From: Cercis canadensis | Lineage: Eukaryota; Streptophyta; Magnoliopsida; Fabales; Fabaceae | Reading direction: 5' to 3' | Assembly: GCA_003255065.1 (NCBI GenBank) | Contig: QAOA01001539.1 | Location: 197,932 to 261,931, forward strand | Length of the DNA stretch: 64,000 nucleotides | Part shown: piece after piece, positions 23,749 to 35,331 of the stretch | How positions within the stretch are numbered: the first letter of the stretch is position 1 | Layout of the letters: every line of letters begins with the position of its first letter | Notes under the pieces: model-generated | What the model was told of the DNA's origin: nothing | Database searches by the model: none | Seen by the model: only the letters and a program-made list of their open reading frames with translations | Program-made: the position numbers and the translations under genes

Positions 23749-25942
23749 ACATAGCATGTGTCATATTCTTGAACGTTTCATGCTAAATTTTAAAGGAAGA
23801 ACATCATGTGATAAACTCATACGTAGTCCTTGATATAGTTGAGTTGAAATTAGTTATATTCAAGGTACTGCGCGTTGAAAGTTGAGGTTGCTTCAATTCA
23901 TCAGAGATTGGAGTAAAACTTCCAGAGGTTTTCTCGCCTAAAACTGTGCAAATATGATGAATTCTTGTATTTGACCAACTTAGCAATTAGACTTGTATAT
24001 ACAACATTTGAGGTACAATTCATATTCATATTTGAGGAAGTCCACCATTCTAGTTAATTTCCTTTAAAATTTGTCAAAAGTGTTTTATAGCCGATACTAA
24101 TTACTTTGACATTTTGCTCATGGAAATTTTCGTTTTAAAATATTAACATATATGTGTACAATTTGAACATTGATTAGCTAGCAATAGGAAGAGAGGGAAC
24201 AAGGTAGGTAATTGAAAACCAAAGTTTGTCAATTTGATACCAAAATTTCAAATCCTTAATCTACTAAGTCCAACATTATCTTTGCATCATTATCACTTAG
24301 TGTCTAAATCTTCAATATTTTTTGGGGTTAAAAAACAATAAACATCAGTAGTCTAACTTTTATCAACCATCTAGAATTGAATTCTAGATCACAACACCTA
24401 TAATTGAATTCTAGATCACAACGTTTTAAACACATTTAAAAAAAAAAAAAATCATTTTCAGCCTATAGCATGCATGTGTTCAAANAAAAAAAAAAAAAAC
24501 ATCATTTTCAGCCTATAGCATGCATGTGTTCAAAATGCCAATTAGTTTGCTTGCATATTATGAAACTTCACTTTCATGACGGTTCCTGTAAATAGCCTAC
24601 ATTAATTGAATTGGTTTTGCAGTCAAGTATCTTGAACCTTCAAATTAAAACATAGAAAGTGAGAGGAAATTAACTAATTAATTCTTAGCTGCTTTTAGAG
24701 GTAACCTAACCTAAATTATATATCCCTTAAAAAGTAATGGGGGAGAGAGGAAGCAATTATAGGGTGCGTATGCAACAGTTACACTAAGATGATCTACTTT
24801 TGCCTTTTAAATTATAGGCTTTATAAAGTGAACTTATTCTTTGTTTCCTTTTAGTTACTTCTAAATGATTCTGCTCAATAGTAGTGTGGTTTATGCCAAG
24901 CACATTTTCAGGTAAAAGCCAAACATGGGTATCTCAATCAATTGCACTTTAACAAGTTGTAGCAGATGTAGTGTAAACCCTGTTTGCTAAGGCAAAAGAA
25001 AAAAGAGAAAATGGCATGTACTAGTGCTTAATAAGTGCCAAACTTTCTTAGCTTAATTAAAAGAATCACAAAAAGCTAAGCACATTATAAGTAATAAATA
25101 AAGAAACCCACATGGGTGTGAGTATAAGTTGTATAGGCAGGCAATTATTTTCTATTAATGATTGAAATGTGTTATCATGAGAATTTCAGGTATGATATAG
25201 AACATAAACATAACTGCCAACTAAGCAATAAATATTTATAAATCCCCATTAATTCATGATCATTTTGCACCCATCATTCTCTTTTGTAATATCATTTCCC
25301 AATACCTATGCATATCAAAATTGTTAAGTGTAATTACAATTTTAAAGTACAAAACTACAGCTATGATAACTATTGTGTTATGATTGTGACAAATTGCAGA
25401 ATAAAGTGATGAACACGAATTATAATTGTGATAGTGATAAGGTAAATATGATTGAGGTTGTGGAAATCAATAGGTATAAATTGGAAAGAAATGTCTGTAT
25501 TTGCCTGGTGGCCTTTAAACTTCATTTAGAAATGTGTATCTTTCGATGCTATACTTAGGTCTCTATAATTGAATTCATATTAGCCATTTATTGGATTCAC
25601 TGTTCATTCATATATGGAGGAAACTAAATATGTTTAGAGGAGAGGACTTGGTTTATTGGAACCGCTTCTAATTTTAAAGCTATTTTTCATTCTCTTATCT
25701 TAAGTTTGAATATTTCCAGCTACAAAATAGCAACTGTGACTATTTAGCCAATTGTCTCAGATAATAAATAAATAAATATGTTTAGTGTTCATCCAAATCC
25801 TATGTTCTTTTTTTCTTACCATTTTTTGACCAGCCAGAACCTAAAGGTTATAGAATCCCTACATTATCCAAAACGGAATCATACTAACTCACAATTAAGG
25901 TCTAATTCAAGGAGTTGGCAGGTGCATTGCATTCCTCATATA
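23749..25942. other. Intergenic DNA with an assembly gap
   Basis: No gene is visible. It contains a single N at 24485 within a direct duplication, described separately. Small open frames such as 25373-25558 lack recognisable domains. Confidence 0.4.
24439..24534 (+). repeat. Direct duplication around a single N (likely assembly artefact)
   Basis: The A run plus ATCATTTTCAGCCTATAGCA and the following 16 bases occur twice, immediately before and after N at 24485. This fits two contig ends that overlap but were not merged. Confidence 0.75.
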
Positions 25943-26360
25943 TTCTTATTTGGTACGCTGAATGAAAATCATAGAATGGGAATGAGAGTGAGAATGGAAT
26001 CGTCTTTCCATTCTAAAGTTTGATAGCTCCAGCAATGTGATGACTTTGCAAGCCATTCCATGATTTGGTACATGTAATGGAGCATGGAATAGAATTAAAA
26101 TTAGTAGTAAAAGACACAAATACCCCTTATTTAGAGATACAACAAAATAAACTTTTAAATAAAAGTGTTAGATATGTTTTATTTAATAAGGGTAGGTTCT
26201 AAAATTAATTCCCACCTCTGAAATTAGGAGTACTCATTCTTACTTCCTTGGAATCAAGGCTGGAATGGAATAACCATTCTATGCTCCCCTTTTGCTACCA
26301 AACATAGGCATAGAATTCAGGTAAAAATGAATGTCATAATGGAATGGCCACCAAATGTGC
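25943..26360. mobile_element. MITE-like foldback, probably hAT-type
   Basis: The left part starts near ATTTGGTACGCTGAATG and the right part ends with GGAATGGCCACCAAATGTG. The arms share 'GGAATG/CATTCC' motifs and complementary stretches (CATAGAATGG with CCATTCTATG). This is the common plant 'TTTGGTA...TACCAAA' type. Boundaries are approximate and no clear target duplication was found. Confidence 0.45.
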
Positions 26361-26805
26361 TCTAACCAATATCTACAAGTTTTATGACAAATTCAAGAGT
26401 GTGACAACATGATAACTCTGTCAAAAGATCAAATATTATATGCTTTTGTTTTTCTAAAATTAGCCAATCACTCAATTATAAAGCCTTTTAAATGCAAAAT
26501 TGGTTTAAATAATATATAAATTCAAGAGTAATATATATTTTTTATTATTACACATATAAAAATTTTATTTTATAATTGACAATATTAAAGATTATAAATT
26601 TGAATTTGAAACATCAAACTTATAAAAATCATTTAGTCTGACTATGTTGTATAATGTGTTGTGTAAAGTAAGAATTGCGGTTGCTTCTAAAGTTGTTAGG
26701 CTAAATTAATAACCTTAAATTCTTTTTTCTTTTCTCTGCGTTTTGCCAAATTATATGGACTCTAAGCCATGTATATAAAACATCAAATTTCACAATGAAA
26801 CATAC

Positions 26806-26867
<62 letters not shown>

Positions 26868-27179
26868 CAATTAAACATATATATAGATTTATAATTTGAA
26901 CATGTTAAAATAATTATTAAATTGATGGAATCTACCTTGTGGTGTGACATATGAAATAAATGTTGACCGAAAATTGTGCCCTCCCTAGGAAATATCTTTC
27001 TTAATTCATATTAATATTAATTAACAATGTTATGTATGCTAGCGTGCACATTAAACTGCAAAAAATTTTATTTTTTCCAAAAAAAAAAAAAAAGGGGTAA
27101 CAAAAATAGACGTTGTCTTGTCCATTAAGTATGAAACATTGACTAGACCTTCGAGATAGGGAAAAACTGACCCAAAATA
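26361..27179. other. Intergenic DNA with a CATA/TA microsatellite
   Basis: A (CATA)n run followed by (TA)n spans about 26803-26861. An A run lies at about 27080-27093. Nothing coding. Confidence 0.5.
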
Positions 27180-27359
27180 TTCATTGTTGACTCTGGCACA
27201 CCCACATGCGCTGCACCTGCCACACACCAGATAACTCACCCACTCCTAATTGTCCGTACACAGACACAACAGTTAAAGAAGGGGACAAAGGTAGCGAAAC
27301 GGGGAAACCGCTCTCGAACAGAAATGGGTCCCACCAATCTGAGCCCCATCCCCTCTTGT

Positions 27360-27630
27360 GGGTCCCACTGACGTGGCTCAGGGGTCAGCTTTATTGTCTG
27401 AGATCAACCCTTCCCTCTCTGCCTTTCCCCATTTTCTTTTTCTCCCTTTTCCTCACGCACCTCGCACGTGCAACTTTATGTTGGCCCACTTTTTAAGTGG
27501 GGCCCGTCTCTCACGGTCACGTTCACATTCATGATAACGAGTATTTTTCCTTTTTTTTTTAATTTATACGGTATCTGCCGACGTGGCATGTTTTTTCCAC
27601 GCCACATCGTAACACATACGTGGCCCGTAG
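27360..27630 (+). promoter_or_regulatory. ACGT-motif cluster upstream of the BOI gene
   Basis: Within 260 bp in a GC-richer island there are TGACGTGG (27369), the palindromic G-box GCACGTGC (27464), CGACGTGGCA (27579) and TACGTGGC (27617). These are binding cores for bZIP (ABRE) and bHLH/PIF factors. They lie 650-920 bp upstream of the BOI start codon. BOI-type proteins act in gibberellin and stress signalling, so hormone or light control is plausible but not shown. Confidence 0.5.
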
Positions 27631-27851
27631 GCCGCGCGTCGTTCGATGAGCGAGCATCACAGCCGCGTAAGCAGTTCTGAAACCACTTCCCCCAAAGTAC
27701 TAGGACAATACAAAATGAAAGATTCAATGGGATTCCGTGATTGCCCCTACAATAATTTTGTAATTACGTGCGGCCCAGAGAAAATCTTAAGGAAATATGG
27801 GAAGCGAATCGAGGGTGTTTTGCTTGCTGTCATGGTTAGGATTAGGAAGAC

Positions 27852-27858
27852 TATAAAT
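27852..27858 (+). promoter_or_regulatory. Possible TATA box of the BOI gene
   Basis: TATAAAT 430 bp upstream of the ATG. If used, transcription would start near 27885 and the leader would be about 400 nt. The leader contains a long TC-rich tract, common in plant 5' UTRs. Confidence 0.4.
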
Positions 27859-28059
27859 TAGGAAAAAATAAAAAGAAATATGTATGAAATAAAAGTGGAA
27901 AAATCCGAATTCCTAAAAGAGGAGAAAGAGAGCAAAGAAAAAGGTGAAGCGAATCCACAGAGCAAAATCTGCCAGCCAGGTTTTACTATTAGTATTTTGG
28001 AAGAGGAAAATTCATTTATTTATTAATTATTAATTAGCAATATCATGCTAGATTTTCTC

Positions 28060-28222
28060 TCTCTAGAACCGTTTGACTTTCTCTCTCTAAATTCCACCTC
28101 CTCAAAAACCAAAGCCTAAATAAACCCGACTCATTCATTCAGCCTCCCTAGTCGCCACCTCTATTGCATGCTCTCTCGCTTCTTATACTCTCTCTTTCTC
28201 TCTTTCTCTCTTTCTCTATCGC
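28060..28222 (+). repeat. TC-rich tract in the BOI leader region
   Basis: Repeated CTCTCT and CTTTCT stretches close to the likely transcription start. Pyrimidine patches of this kind are typical of plant core promoters and leaders. Confidence 0.6.
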
Positions 28223-28281
28223 TTACCCAGAGAAATCACACAAAAGCAAAGGATAACCAACCACAACCAGAATCAACGTCC

Positions 28282-29552
28282 ATGGCAGTTGAAGCTCACC
28301 GCATCAATCTCTTCCCTTCTCAGTTACTCACTAATAGGTACTGAAACTGAAGAGTCTTTTTTTTTCTGGTTTTTTTTTGGATTAATTTTAATGTTTTCTG
28401 ATATGGGTTTGTTGGTGGTGGTGATTGTTTTTGCAGAGAAATCATCAAACCCAGTAACTTGTTAAACGCTGATTTATACAATGCCCAGATGGATTCTGCT
28501 TTGCCTCTGCCAACAACAACAACGACATTGCCTGAATCTCTGTTACCCTTTTACCAATCCAGTTTTTGCGATGCAAAAACTTCATTGAACAAAGCTGATA
28601 GTGGCCTCACCTACCATATCCCAGCACCCAGAAAGCGTTCCAGAGATTTAATCACTGAATTAAACGCTCTCCCTGTTCCCCAGAAGAGCAAAATCTCATC
28701 TCAATCAACGTTTCTCGACCAAGAGATTCTCTACCAAATCCAGCAACAGCAAACAGAGATCGACCGGTTCATTGCCCATCATGTAATTTTTCTTTTCTCG
28801 CCTTCCGAACACTAATTTTAATTGAATCATTTATTTCAAAGAGAAAGAAAGAAAGAAACCGTTGTGGGTAACTGCAATAGAGATGGGATAGATTCATAGA
28901 CATATTAAATTTTCTGTTTTGGACGTTTTTGCAAGTTTTGTAATTAAGGTGTTTGTTTGTTTGCGTAACTGAACAGACTGAGAAAGTGAGAATGGAGTTA
29001 GAGGAGCAAAGAATGCGGCAATCGAGAACGCTGTTATCTGCAGTTCAAGACGCAATGGTGAAGAAACTGAAGGAAAAAGACGAAGAAATTCAGAGAATGG
29101 GAAAGCTGAATTGGGTTCTTCAAGAAAGGGTCAAGTCCTTGTGCGTTGAGAATCAAATTTGGAGGGAATTGGCACAGACAAACGAAGCCACTGCTAATTC
29201 CCTACGTAGCAATTTGGAGCAAGTGCTGGCGCACGTTAGCACCGACGACTACCGCCACGTGGCCGCCGGTGGAACAGCAGTGGCAGACCCAGTTGCCGAC
29301 GACGCCCAGTCGAGCTGCGGAAGCAACCGTGATGAAGCTGAGGATAGAGATGACACGGCGGCGAAGGCAGCCGTTGGCGGCGGCGAGAGTGGCAGTGGAA
29401 GGATGTGTAAGAATTGTGGGGTGAGAGAATCGATTGTGCTGTTGCTGCCATGTAGGCATCTGTGCCTGTGCACCATGTGTGGGTCCACAATCCGCAGTTG
29501 CCCCGTATGCCATTCTGGCATGAATGCTAGCGTGCATGTTAATTTCTCTTAG
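28282..29552 (+). CDS. BOI: RING-type E3 ubiquitin ligase, BOI/BRG family
   Basis: Three exons: 28282-28337, 28437-28782 and 28977-29552, all with GT-AG introns, giving 325 residues. The start reads MAVEAHRINLFPSQLLTNR, the conserved N-terminus of BOI (BOTRYTIS SUSCEPTIBLE1 INTERACTOR) proteins. Residues about 120-215 form a long coiled coil with KKLKEKDEEI, GKLNWVLQERVK and LAQTNEATANSLRSNLEQVL, highly typical of the family (the WRD region). An acidic/Ala-Gly linker follows. The C-terminus is a RING finger with eight ligands C278, C281, C293, H295, C299, C302, C309 and C312, ending in the family tail ASVHVNFS. In Arabidopsis BOI and its paralogues BRG1-3 ubiquitinate or restrain partners such as BOS1 and DELLA proteins in stress, cell death and gibberellin responses, mainly in the nucleus. 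The reading frame is intact and the length is normal (about 300-360). BOI and its BRG paralogues cannot be told apart with certainty. Confidence 0.93.
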
Positions 29553-30344
29553 GAGTTATTAGTTTTTTAATTTTAATTAGTTTAGAGACAATGAGAAAAT
29601 AGGATGGAAAATAGTTTTTGGCTTTTTTTTTTCTTGTTAAAAGAACTAAAGTTAGAGATAACAAAAAAGAGAAATAGACCTCAGAATTCTTTTATTAATA
29701 CAGCTTTTTTCTTCTTATGATTCTCATTGATATAAATTCTTTGCTTCTTTTTTTTTTTTTTTATCTGTAAATTCTTTGGTTCTTTACTTGCCAATGTGGA
29801 TTGTTTTTAGTGCCAATTTCAATTCAATTAATTATGGAAACAATATAATTATTTTTTATAATTTTTTTGAAGTTTTAAACTTTAAAAAATTATAGAAAAT
29901 TTATCAAAAAATTCTAAAATTTAGTCACATGATAAATTAGATTTTTTTCTAACATCTGTAAAAAATTTCAGTCTAAAATTCAATCTATAGCTTAGAAAAA
30001 AAAAAAAANAAAAAAAAAAAAAAAAAAAAGGTAATTAGATGTTAGGAAAGGTACCCATTTTTCTTATTTAACAGTCTAATCTACGCCTGAAGTGACAACA
30101 AAATTTCTCACTTTTATTATGGAGAGAATTGAAAAGTAATATAACAAAATCTTCTAATGAAAATGATACATGCAAATCAATATTTGTATCTTCTAGAATA
30201 TTATGATATAATGCAAAGGGAGAATATATTTTTTATGAAAATATCACGGGATCAAAAATTTATCACAAAATTTATGCCTCCACAAAATGTTAATGTGCGA
30301 TTTAGTGATAAAATTTATAAAAGATTAAAACATAAAACTTTTTC
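29553..30344. other. 3' flank of BOI and intergenic DNA
   Basis: AT-rich 3' flank. No clear AATAAA signal stands out; several near-matches lie at 29690-29700. An A homopolymer of about 30 nt contains an N at 30009. Confidence 0.5.
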
Positions 30345-30514
30345 GAATTTGGATTCGATCATGTAATATGAGTCATATTGTAAATATTTGAGCCGTATAA
30401 TTTATTAAAACTCATCTGAATAATTAATGTGTTTTAATAGTTCATATAAACTTTAATGAATTATGCGGCTTAAATTTTTGTAACATGACTCATATCACAT
30501 GACCGGATCTAGTT
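30345..30514. mobile_element. Foldback MITE, family B, copy 1
   Basis: About 170 bp with two inverted arms of about 78 bp around a short centre. The left arm has GATCATGTAATATGAGTCAT; the right arm has the complement-type ACATGACTCATATCACATGA. It is the same family as 35154-35331, with shared centre AATTAATGTGTTTTAAT. The flanks show only a weak 9-bp match. Confidence 0.7.
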
Positions 30515-32504
30515 TAACTCTTAATATATTATATTAAAAAAATACTAAAGAAGAAAGAAAGAAAAGAAGTGTCTCGCACCCTTATTAGAGTGAATCGTTT
30601 GGGAAAGAGGAATCGCAGTGATAGGAAAGTTGAGGTGGAGGGTGATGGATATGAATAGAAAGAAAGAAAGAGAGGGCAGAGAAGGTGTGACTGTGCGTGC
30701 ATAAGAGCAAAAGGCCATAAGAGGGCATCAATTCCGTAAACGGCTGAGTTGTTTTCTTTTGTTTGCTTTCATTATTTTGTTTGAATGTAAGCAAAAATCT
30801 TGAAATTTGAGACACACCTAAAATCCTCATAAAGTGAAAGCAAACAAAGAGAGTGAGAAAAAGAAAATAAAAGAGATAAGTCTCTGTTGGCTTGCTGGTG
30901 CACAAGAAGAGTGCAGAGTGGAAATGTGTAAATAAAAAGCCATCATTGCCATAGATAAAGTGTCCAATGTCAAATTGGCATCATTGTTTTGTTGTACCAC
31001 TGCAACATGGTGATGGCAACATGGTGGTGGATGCTCTCTCTCTCTCTTTATTTTCTACCCCTTTTTTCCATGTTCTTTTCTTCCCATGCCTTTACTTCAC
31101 CTCACTCTTTCTATAATTCCTTGTCCCCCACTTTCCAATAATAAGTTTTTTGTATTGCTTCTACCACTTCCATTCGATTATACCAATCATCTTCTTTTTC
31201 TCGTCCTCTCTTTTCTTCCATCCCTTACACCCAATAGAGCAAAAGCAATATCATCAAAAGTAAAATTAGTATCTCATTACTACTCACTAATCACTATCAA
31301 TATATAGCTACAAAAAAGAAAAATAAATAAATAAATAATTTCATTAATTAGTTATTATAAGTAAAAAAAAAATTCCTTTAATTATGACCTGTTGACCAAT
31401 TCTTTTAAAAATAAGTATTATAATATTATATAAGAATTTTAATTAATCTAATAAAGCATAAAAGTTTTAAGGAATCTTTCAATAAAAGAAAGTAATGAGT
31501 ATTTTGTAACCTTTGTTTGATTCAAAAGTCCAATAATTGTAAATAAATACTCCATCCAAACCAAAAAAAAAAAGTAATGGTAAATAAATGCACACTTAAT
31601 TTGGAAAACCTTAGCTTCATTTTTATGCATTGTACTTGTGCATTACCCATACATTGCATGGGTCACTTAGTAATTTAGTATATATTGTCAATCAAAAAAT
31701 AATGAGTTAAATANCACTTAATTTGGAAAACCTTAGCTTCATTTTTATGCATTGTACTTGTGCATTACCCATACATTGCATGGATCACTTAGTAATTTAG
31801 TATATATTGACAATCAAAAAATAATGAGTTAAATATATATTTTTTTAAATATTATTTTCGTTATTAATTTATCTTTGTGTAATTTTAATATTTAAATAAT
31901 TATTTTATTCATCAAATCAGTCTTTTAATTAATTATTTTTAGTGTTACGTATGACTGATTTAATTAATAATATAACTATTTAAAAATTAAAATAATATTA
32001 AAAATAAATTAATAATTAAAATAACATTTAAAAATTAATATTGTACTCAAAAATAATTATGAGATACTATGAAACAAGAAATTTTCATTTAAAAAATGTC
32101 CAATTCAATTTTAGAATGAGTAGATGTGTCTGTCTAATCTGTTCTCCTATACATGCACGTTTCAATGTTTCAATTTTGGAATGAGTGGAAGAGTGTTTGC
32201 ATTATTTGATTTGTAATTTCCTGTTTTTCCTTCTATTGGCAATTGATTGAACAGAGATACAATCCCAAACGCACTCAATTTTTGTATAAAATCTTTTCAG
32301 AACTGATTGAACATCACCTCAGATACTGATACCATTCCCATTACAATGTCTTTTAATTTGTCAAAACTTTTATTATTGCTATTAGTACATGAAAGTCCCT
32401 GCTTAATATGGGTTCCATGTCCCACATGTATCATGATAAAACCAAAGATCCAAGAGAGCCCTCTTTGTCACTCTTTCCTAACTTTATCTTCTTATCTTTT
32501 CCAC

Positions 32505-32546
<42 letters not shown>

Positions 32547-34286
32547 GGGAAGAAAAGAAAAGCACTTGTCTTGTGACTTGTCTGTCATCAAAAAGAAAAG
32601 AAAAGTATGATTTTAGTTGTACTTCTCTTCTCAATTGGGATGGAATGATTGAAATGTTCATAGATCCTCTTCATTCTAAACTTTTTCTACTTTGCTATTG
32701 AATTACCTTTTGATTCTTTTTCTGGAGTCCACCTCCACCTTCACACACTTTGGAATAAAATCCATTCTTTTGCAAAGGAGTAAAAGACACTCTTTTCTCA
32801 TGAAGCAACCAGGAATCCTCCTAGTCAGTGATCATTCACATCACATGCCTTTCTCCTCTATCTTCACTATATTATAAATAGAGATTTGATAAAATTTGTC
32901 ATGAAATTAATTATTACAAAGTTTAAGTTATTAAAAAATGTATCAGATTAGTTTTAATTATATTTATTAACACCTCTTCTCATGCCAAAAACTTCAATTA
33001 TTCAAAAAAAAAATTCTACATCAAACTTGATTATGTCCCGAAATGTTCCGAAAGAGGTTGTTATCCACTTATATTAAGTGTAAGACTTGAAACACTTACA
33101 CCCTTAAATAATTTCTTTCAAAATATGAATTTGTTGATTATACATATCAAACCTTAAAGTCCTCATATCAGTGTTCATCATATATACACACAGATATATA
33201 TCGTAGGGATCCAGTTACATTAAGTATAAGATTTAAACACTTATACTCTAAAATAACTTCTTCTAAAAGCTTAATTTTAGCGATTTAACCATTGAATCGC
33301 ATCATATTATCGTGTTAACTACACATATCAAATTTTACATAAACCAAAAATTCCTAATTAAGTACCTAATTTAAATTTTTAATGTTTACTTATATTTTAA
33401 AATCTTTTTATTCATTAAAACAAGAGAATCTAAAACAATACAAATCAATTTTAAATTTTTATAAAAGTTTATGAGCCTGATTTACATCATAAGAATTTTT
33501 AATTTAATGGTTAAATCTATAAAATTTAATTTTTACAAAAAATTATTAAAGAGTATAAGTGTAATAAGTCTTACAAGTAAATCATCACTATATATAATAT
33601 ATACACTATTATTATGATTACTCTTATAATTAAGTGTTTGAATAGTCTTGATTAGCAAAAGAAGAAAAGTCTTAGGAATTTTTTGGTATGTTACCTCCAT
33701 TATGGAGGTAGGATCCATTTTGATTGCTTGGGATGCTTCCAATTAGGTGTTTGTTAAATGGCATTAGTGGTGTAAACTATATAATAAGATAATAATACGA
33801 TGAAGTGGATATATAATGGTACAAGACAAGTATTGTTGAGCATTAACGTGAGCATGTGCCAAGTAGCTACAGACTGACACATCACATCAGAATCAGACCC
33901 AGAGAGAGCTGACAGAATTTCAGGAGTCCCACTACGTGTGAACAGAATTTGATGGCCTATTGTGTACCATGGCTTGAGAACCACGTCCGTTGGAAAACAC
34001 CACACCAACATCGGTGACATGTCACACTACAAACAACAGATTTGATGGTTGCATACCCATTTATTAGTGCATTACTTATCTCCTACTTAATTCTTTATTT
34101 ATTGTTTTCTACTTCATATAACATTAATTATTATTTGGTGAAAATTTGTATTATAATGTTGAGAGAAGTAATTTCACTTAATTTATTCTAAAATTAATTT
34201 TTTTAAATCAGTTATTGGAAAAAATAATTCAAACGTTAAGTAAAAATAATTATGAGTTTAAGTACAATTTAATATGTTTAATTAAA
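30515..34286. other. Intergenic DNA, no gene seen
   Basis: Non-coding. It contains a (TA)n(GA)n microsatellite at about 32507-32547 and an AAAT run near 31320. An N at 31714 lies between two near-identical 121-bp copies (separate entry). Open frames at 30585-30905 (minus) and 32307-32701 show no domain, and the latter run through the microsatellite. Confidence 0.45.
31593..31835 (+). repeat. 121-bp direct duplication around a single N
   Basis: 31593-31713 and 31715-31835 are the same 121 bp with only two differences, separated by N at 31714. This is best explained as an unmerged contig overlap, perhaps between two haplotypes, not a biological duplication. Confidence 0.85.
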
Positions 34287-34752
34287 GGTTTAAATGTACT
34301 ACAAATTCTTATAATTTGAATAAATTTTAAATCAGATCCTTATAATTTTTTTTTAATTGAGTCAATGCTACCATCACCTCTGATTATAATTCTGTCAATT
34401 TTGTGCTAACATAGCAAATAACTTATTTATGTGATAATAAAAGAAGTTGACAAAATGCTAAAGTGGCACAAAAATTATTATCTCATCAAATTTTTACTAA
34501 AAGAAATGGATAAAAAGTTGATTATGTGATAATTTTTGTGTCATTTTAGCGTCACGTTAATTTCTTTTATTGTCACATAAATAAATTATTTTTCATGTCA
34601 ACATTAAACGAATGAATTTATAATCAAATATGACAGCAGAAACTCAATTAAAAAAATTTCAAACTATAAAGACTTCGAAAGAGAAAAAAAAAATTATATA
34701 GATCTGATTTAAAATTCATTTAAACTATAAAGATCGACAGTATATTTACATC
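34287..34752. mobile_element. Mutator-type foldback MITE, family C, copy 1
   Basis: 466 bp with long inverted arms. It is flanked by an exact 9-bp duplication TTAATTAAA at 34278-34286 and 34753-34761. Starts GGTTTAAATGTACTAC and ends with the near-complement GTATATTTACATC. The 9-bp duplication points to the Mutator superfamily. The second copy is at 45439-45926. Confidence 0.8.
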
Positions 34753-35153
34753 TTAATTAAATTGATATATTATTTCATGTATTAAAATTATTACGTATTT
34801 AGAAATATACAAGTAAGATTACTCTAAAGAAAGAAAGAGATCAATATATAAGAAAAAAAAAAGACTTTGATGTAGTTGTCTACAATCTTAAAAGACTAGT
34901 CTCCTCACGTTTCTAAATTCGAGTGGAGGTCTCCCACTAACGTAACATATTAAGTGTGCTTTCCTATATCTACCACTAAAGAAAACAAGAAGAAAGAGAT
35001 CAACATAGTATATATAATACATAAACAAAATAATCTTGATGATTTGGATTAAAATTGTGTACCGTCATATAAAAACAACTCATTATGCATGACCCAATAA
35101 TAAAAAGTTGAAATAATTTATAAAAAATTAAATATTAAAACTATGGTCTTATC

Positions 35154-35331
35154 GGATTTGGATCGGTCATGTCACTTGAGTCATGTTGTTTAAATCTGAG
35201 TCGTCTATTCCATTAAAGCTCATTTCAACCATTAAATATTAATGTGTTTTAATGGTTGAAATGACCTTAAATAGAATAGACGGCTTAGATCTAAGCAACA
35301 TGACTCAAGTTAACATGACTGGATCTCTTCC
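35154..35331. mobile_element. Foldback MITE, family B, copy 2, with exact 9-bp duplication
   Basis: 178 bp, nearly a complete palindrome. Left end GGATTTGGATCGGTCATG; right end CATGACTGGATCTCTTCC. Flanked by GGTCTTATC at 35145-35153 and 35332-35340, an exact 9-bp duplication as made by Mutator-like transposases. Related to 30345-30514. Confidence 0.82.

Noticed and set aside
28459-28815. Open frame of 118 codons taken as a separate gene
   Set aside because: It is exon 2 of BOI run on into intron 2; the real start is the ATG at 28282 in exon 1, and the splice sites keep the frame.
29202-29537. Long open frames on the minus strand opposite the third BOI exon
   Set aside because: They mirror a GC-rich coding exon whose plus-strand frame is clearly real (RING finger); no domain on the minus strand.
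30585-30905. Minus-strand frame of 106 codons
   Set aside because: No domain, no splice-compatible neighbours, composition of an AT-rich chance frame.
31593-31835. Tandem repeat of 121 bp as a biological feature
   Set aside because: A single N exactly at the junction makes an assembly overlap far more likely.
32307-32701. Overlapping frames of 89 and 97 codons
   Set aside because: They cross a TA/GA microsatellite (YIYIYI, ERERE) and have no conserved part.
33754-34020. Minus-strand frame of 88 codons with GC nearer to coding
   Set aside because: Not recognised, no promoter or exon partner; kept as intergenic. An AGAGAGAGCTGACAGAA-like stretch here looked briefly like miR156, but it does not match the mature sequence and no hairpin arm is present.
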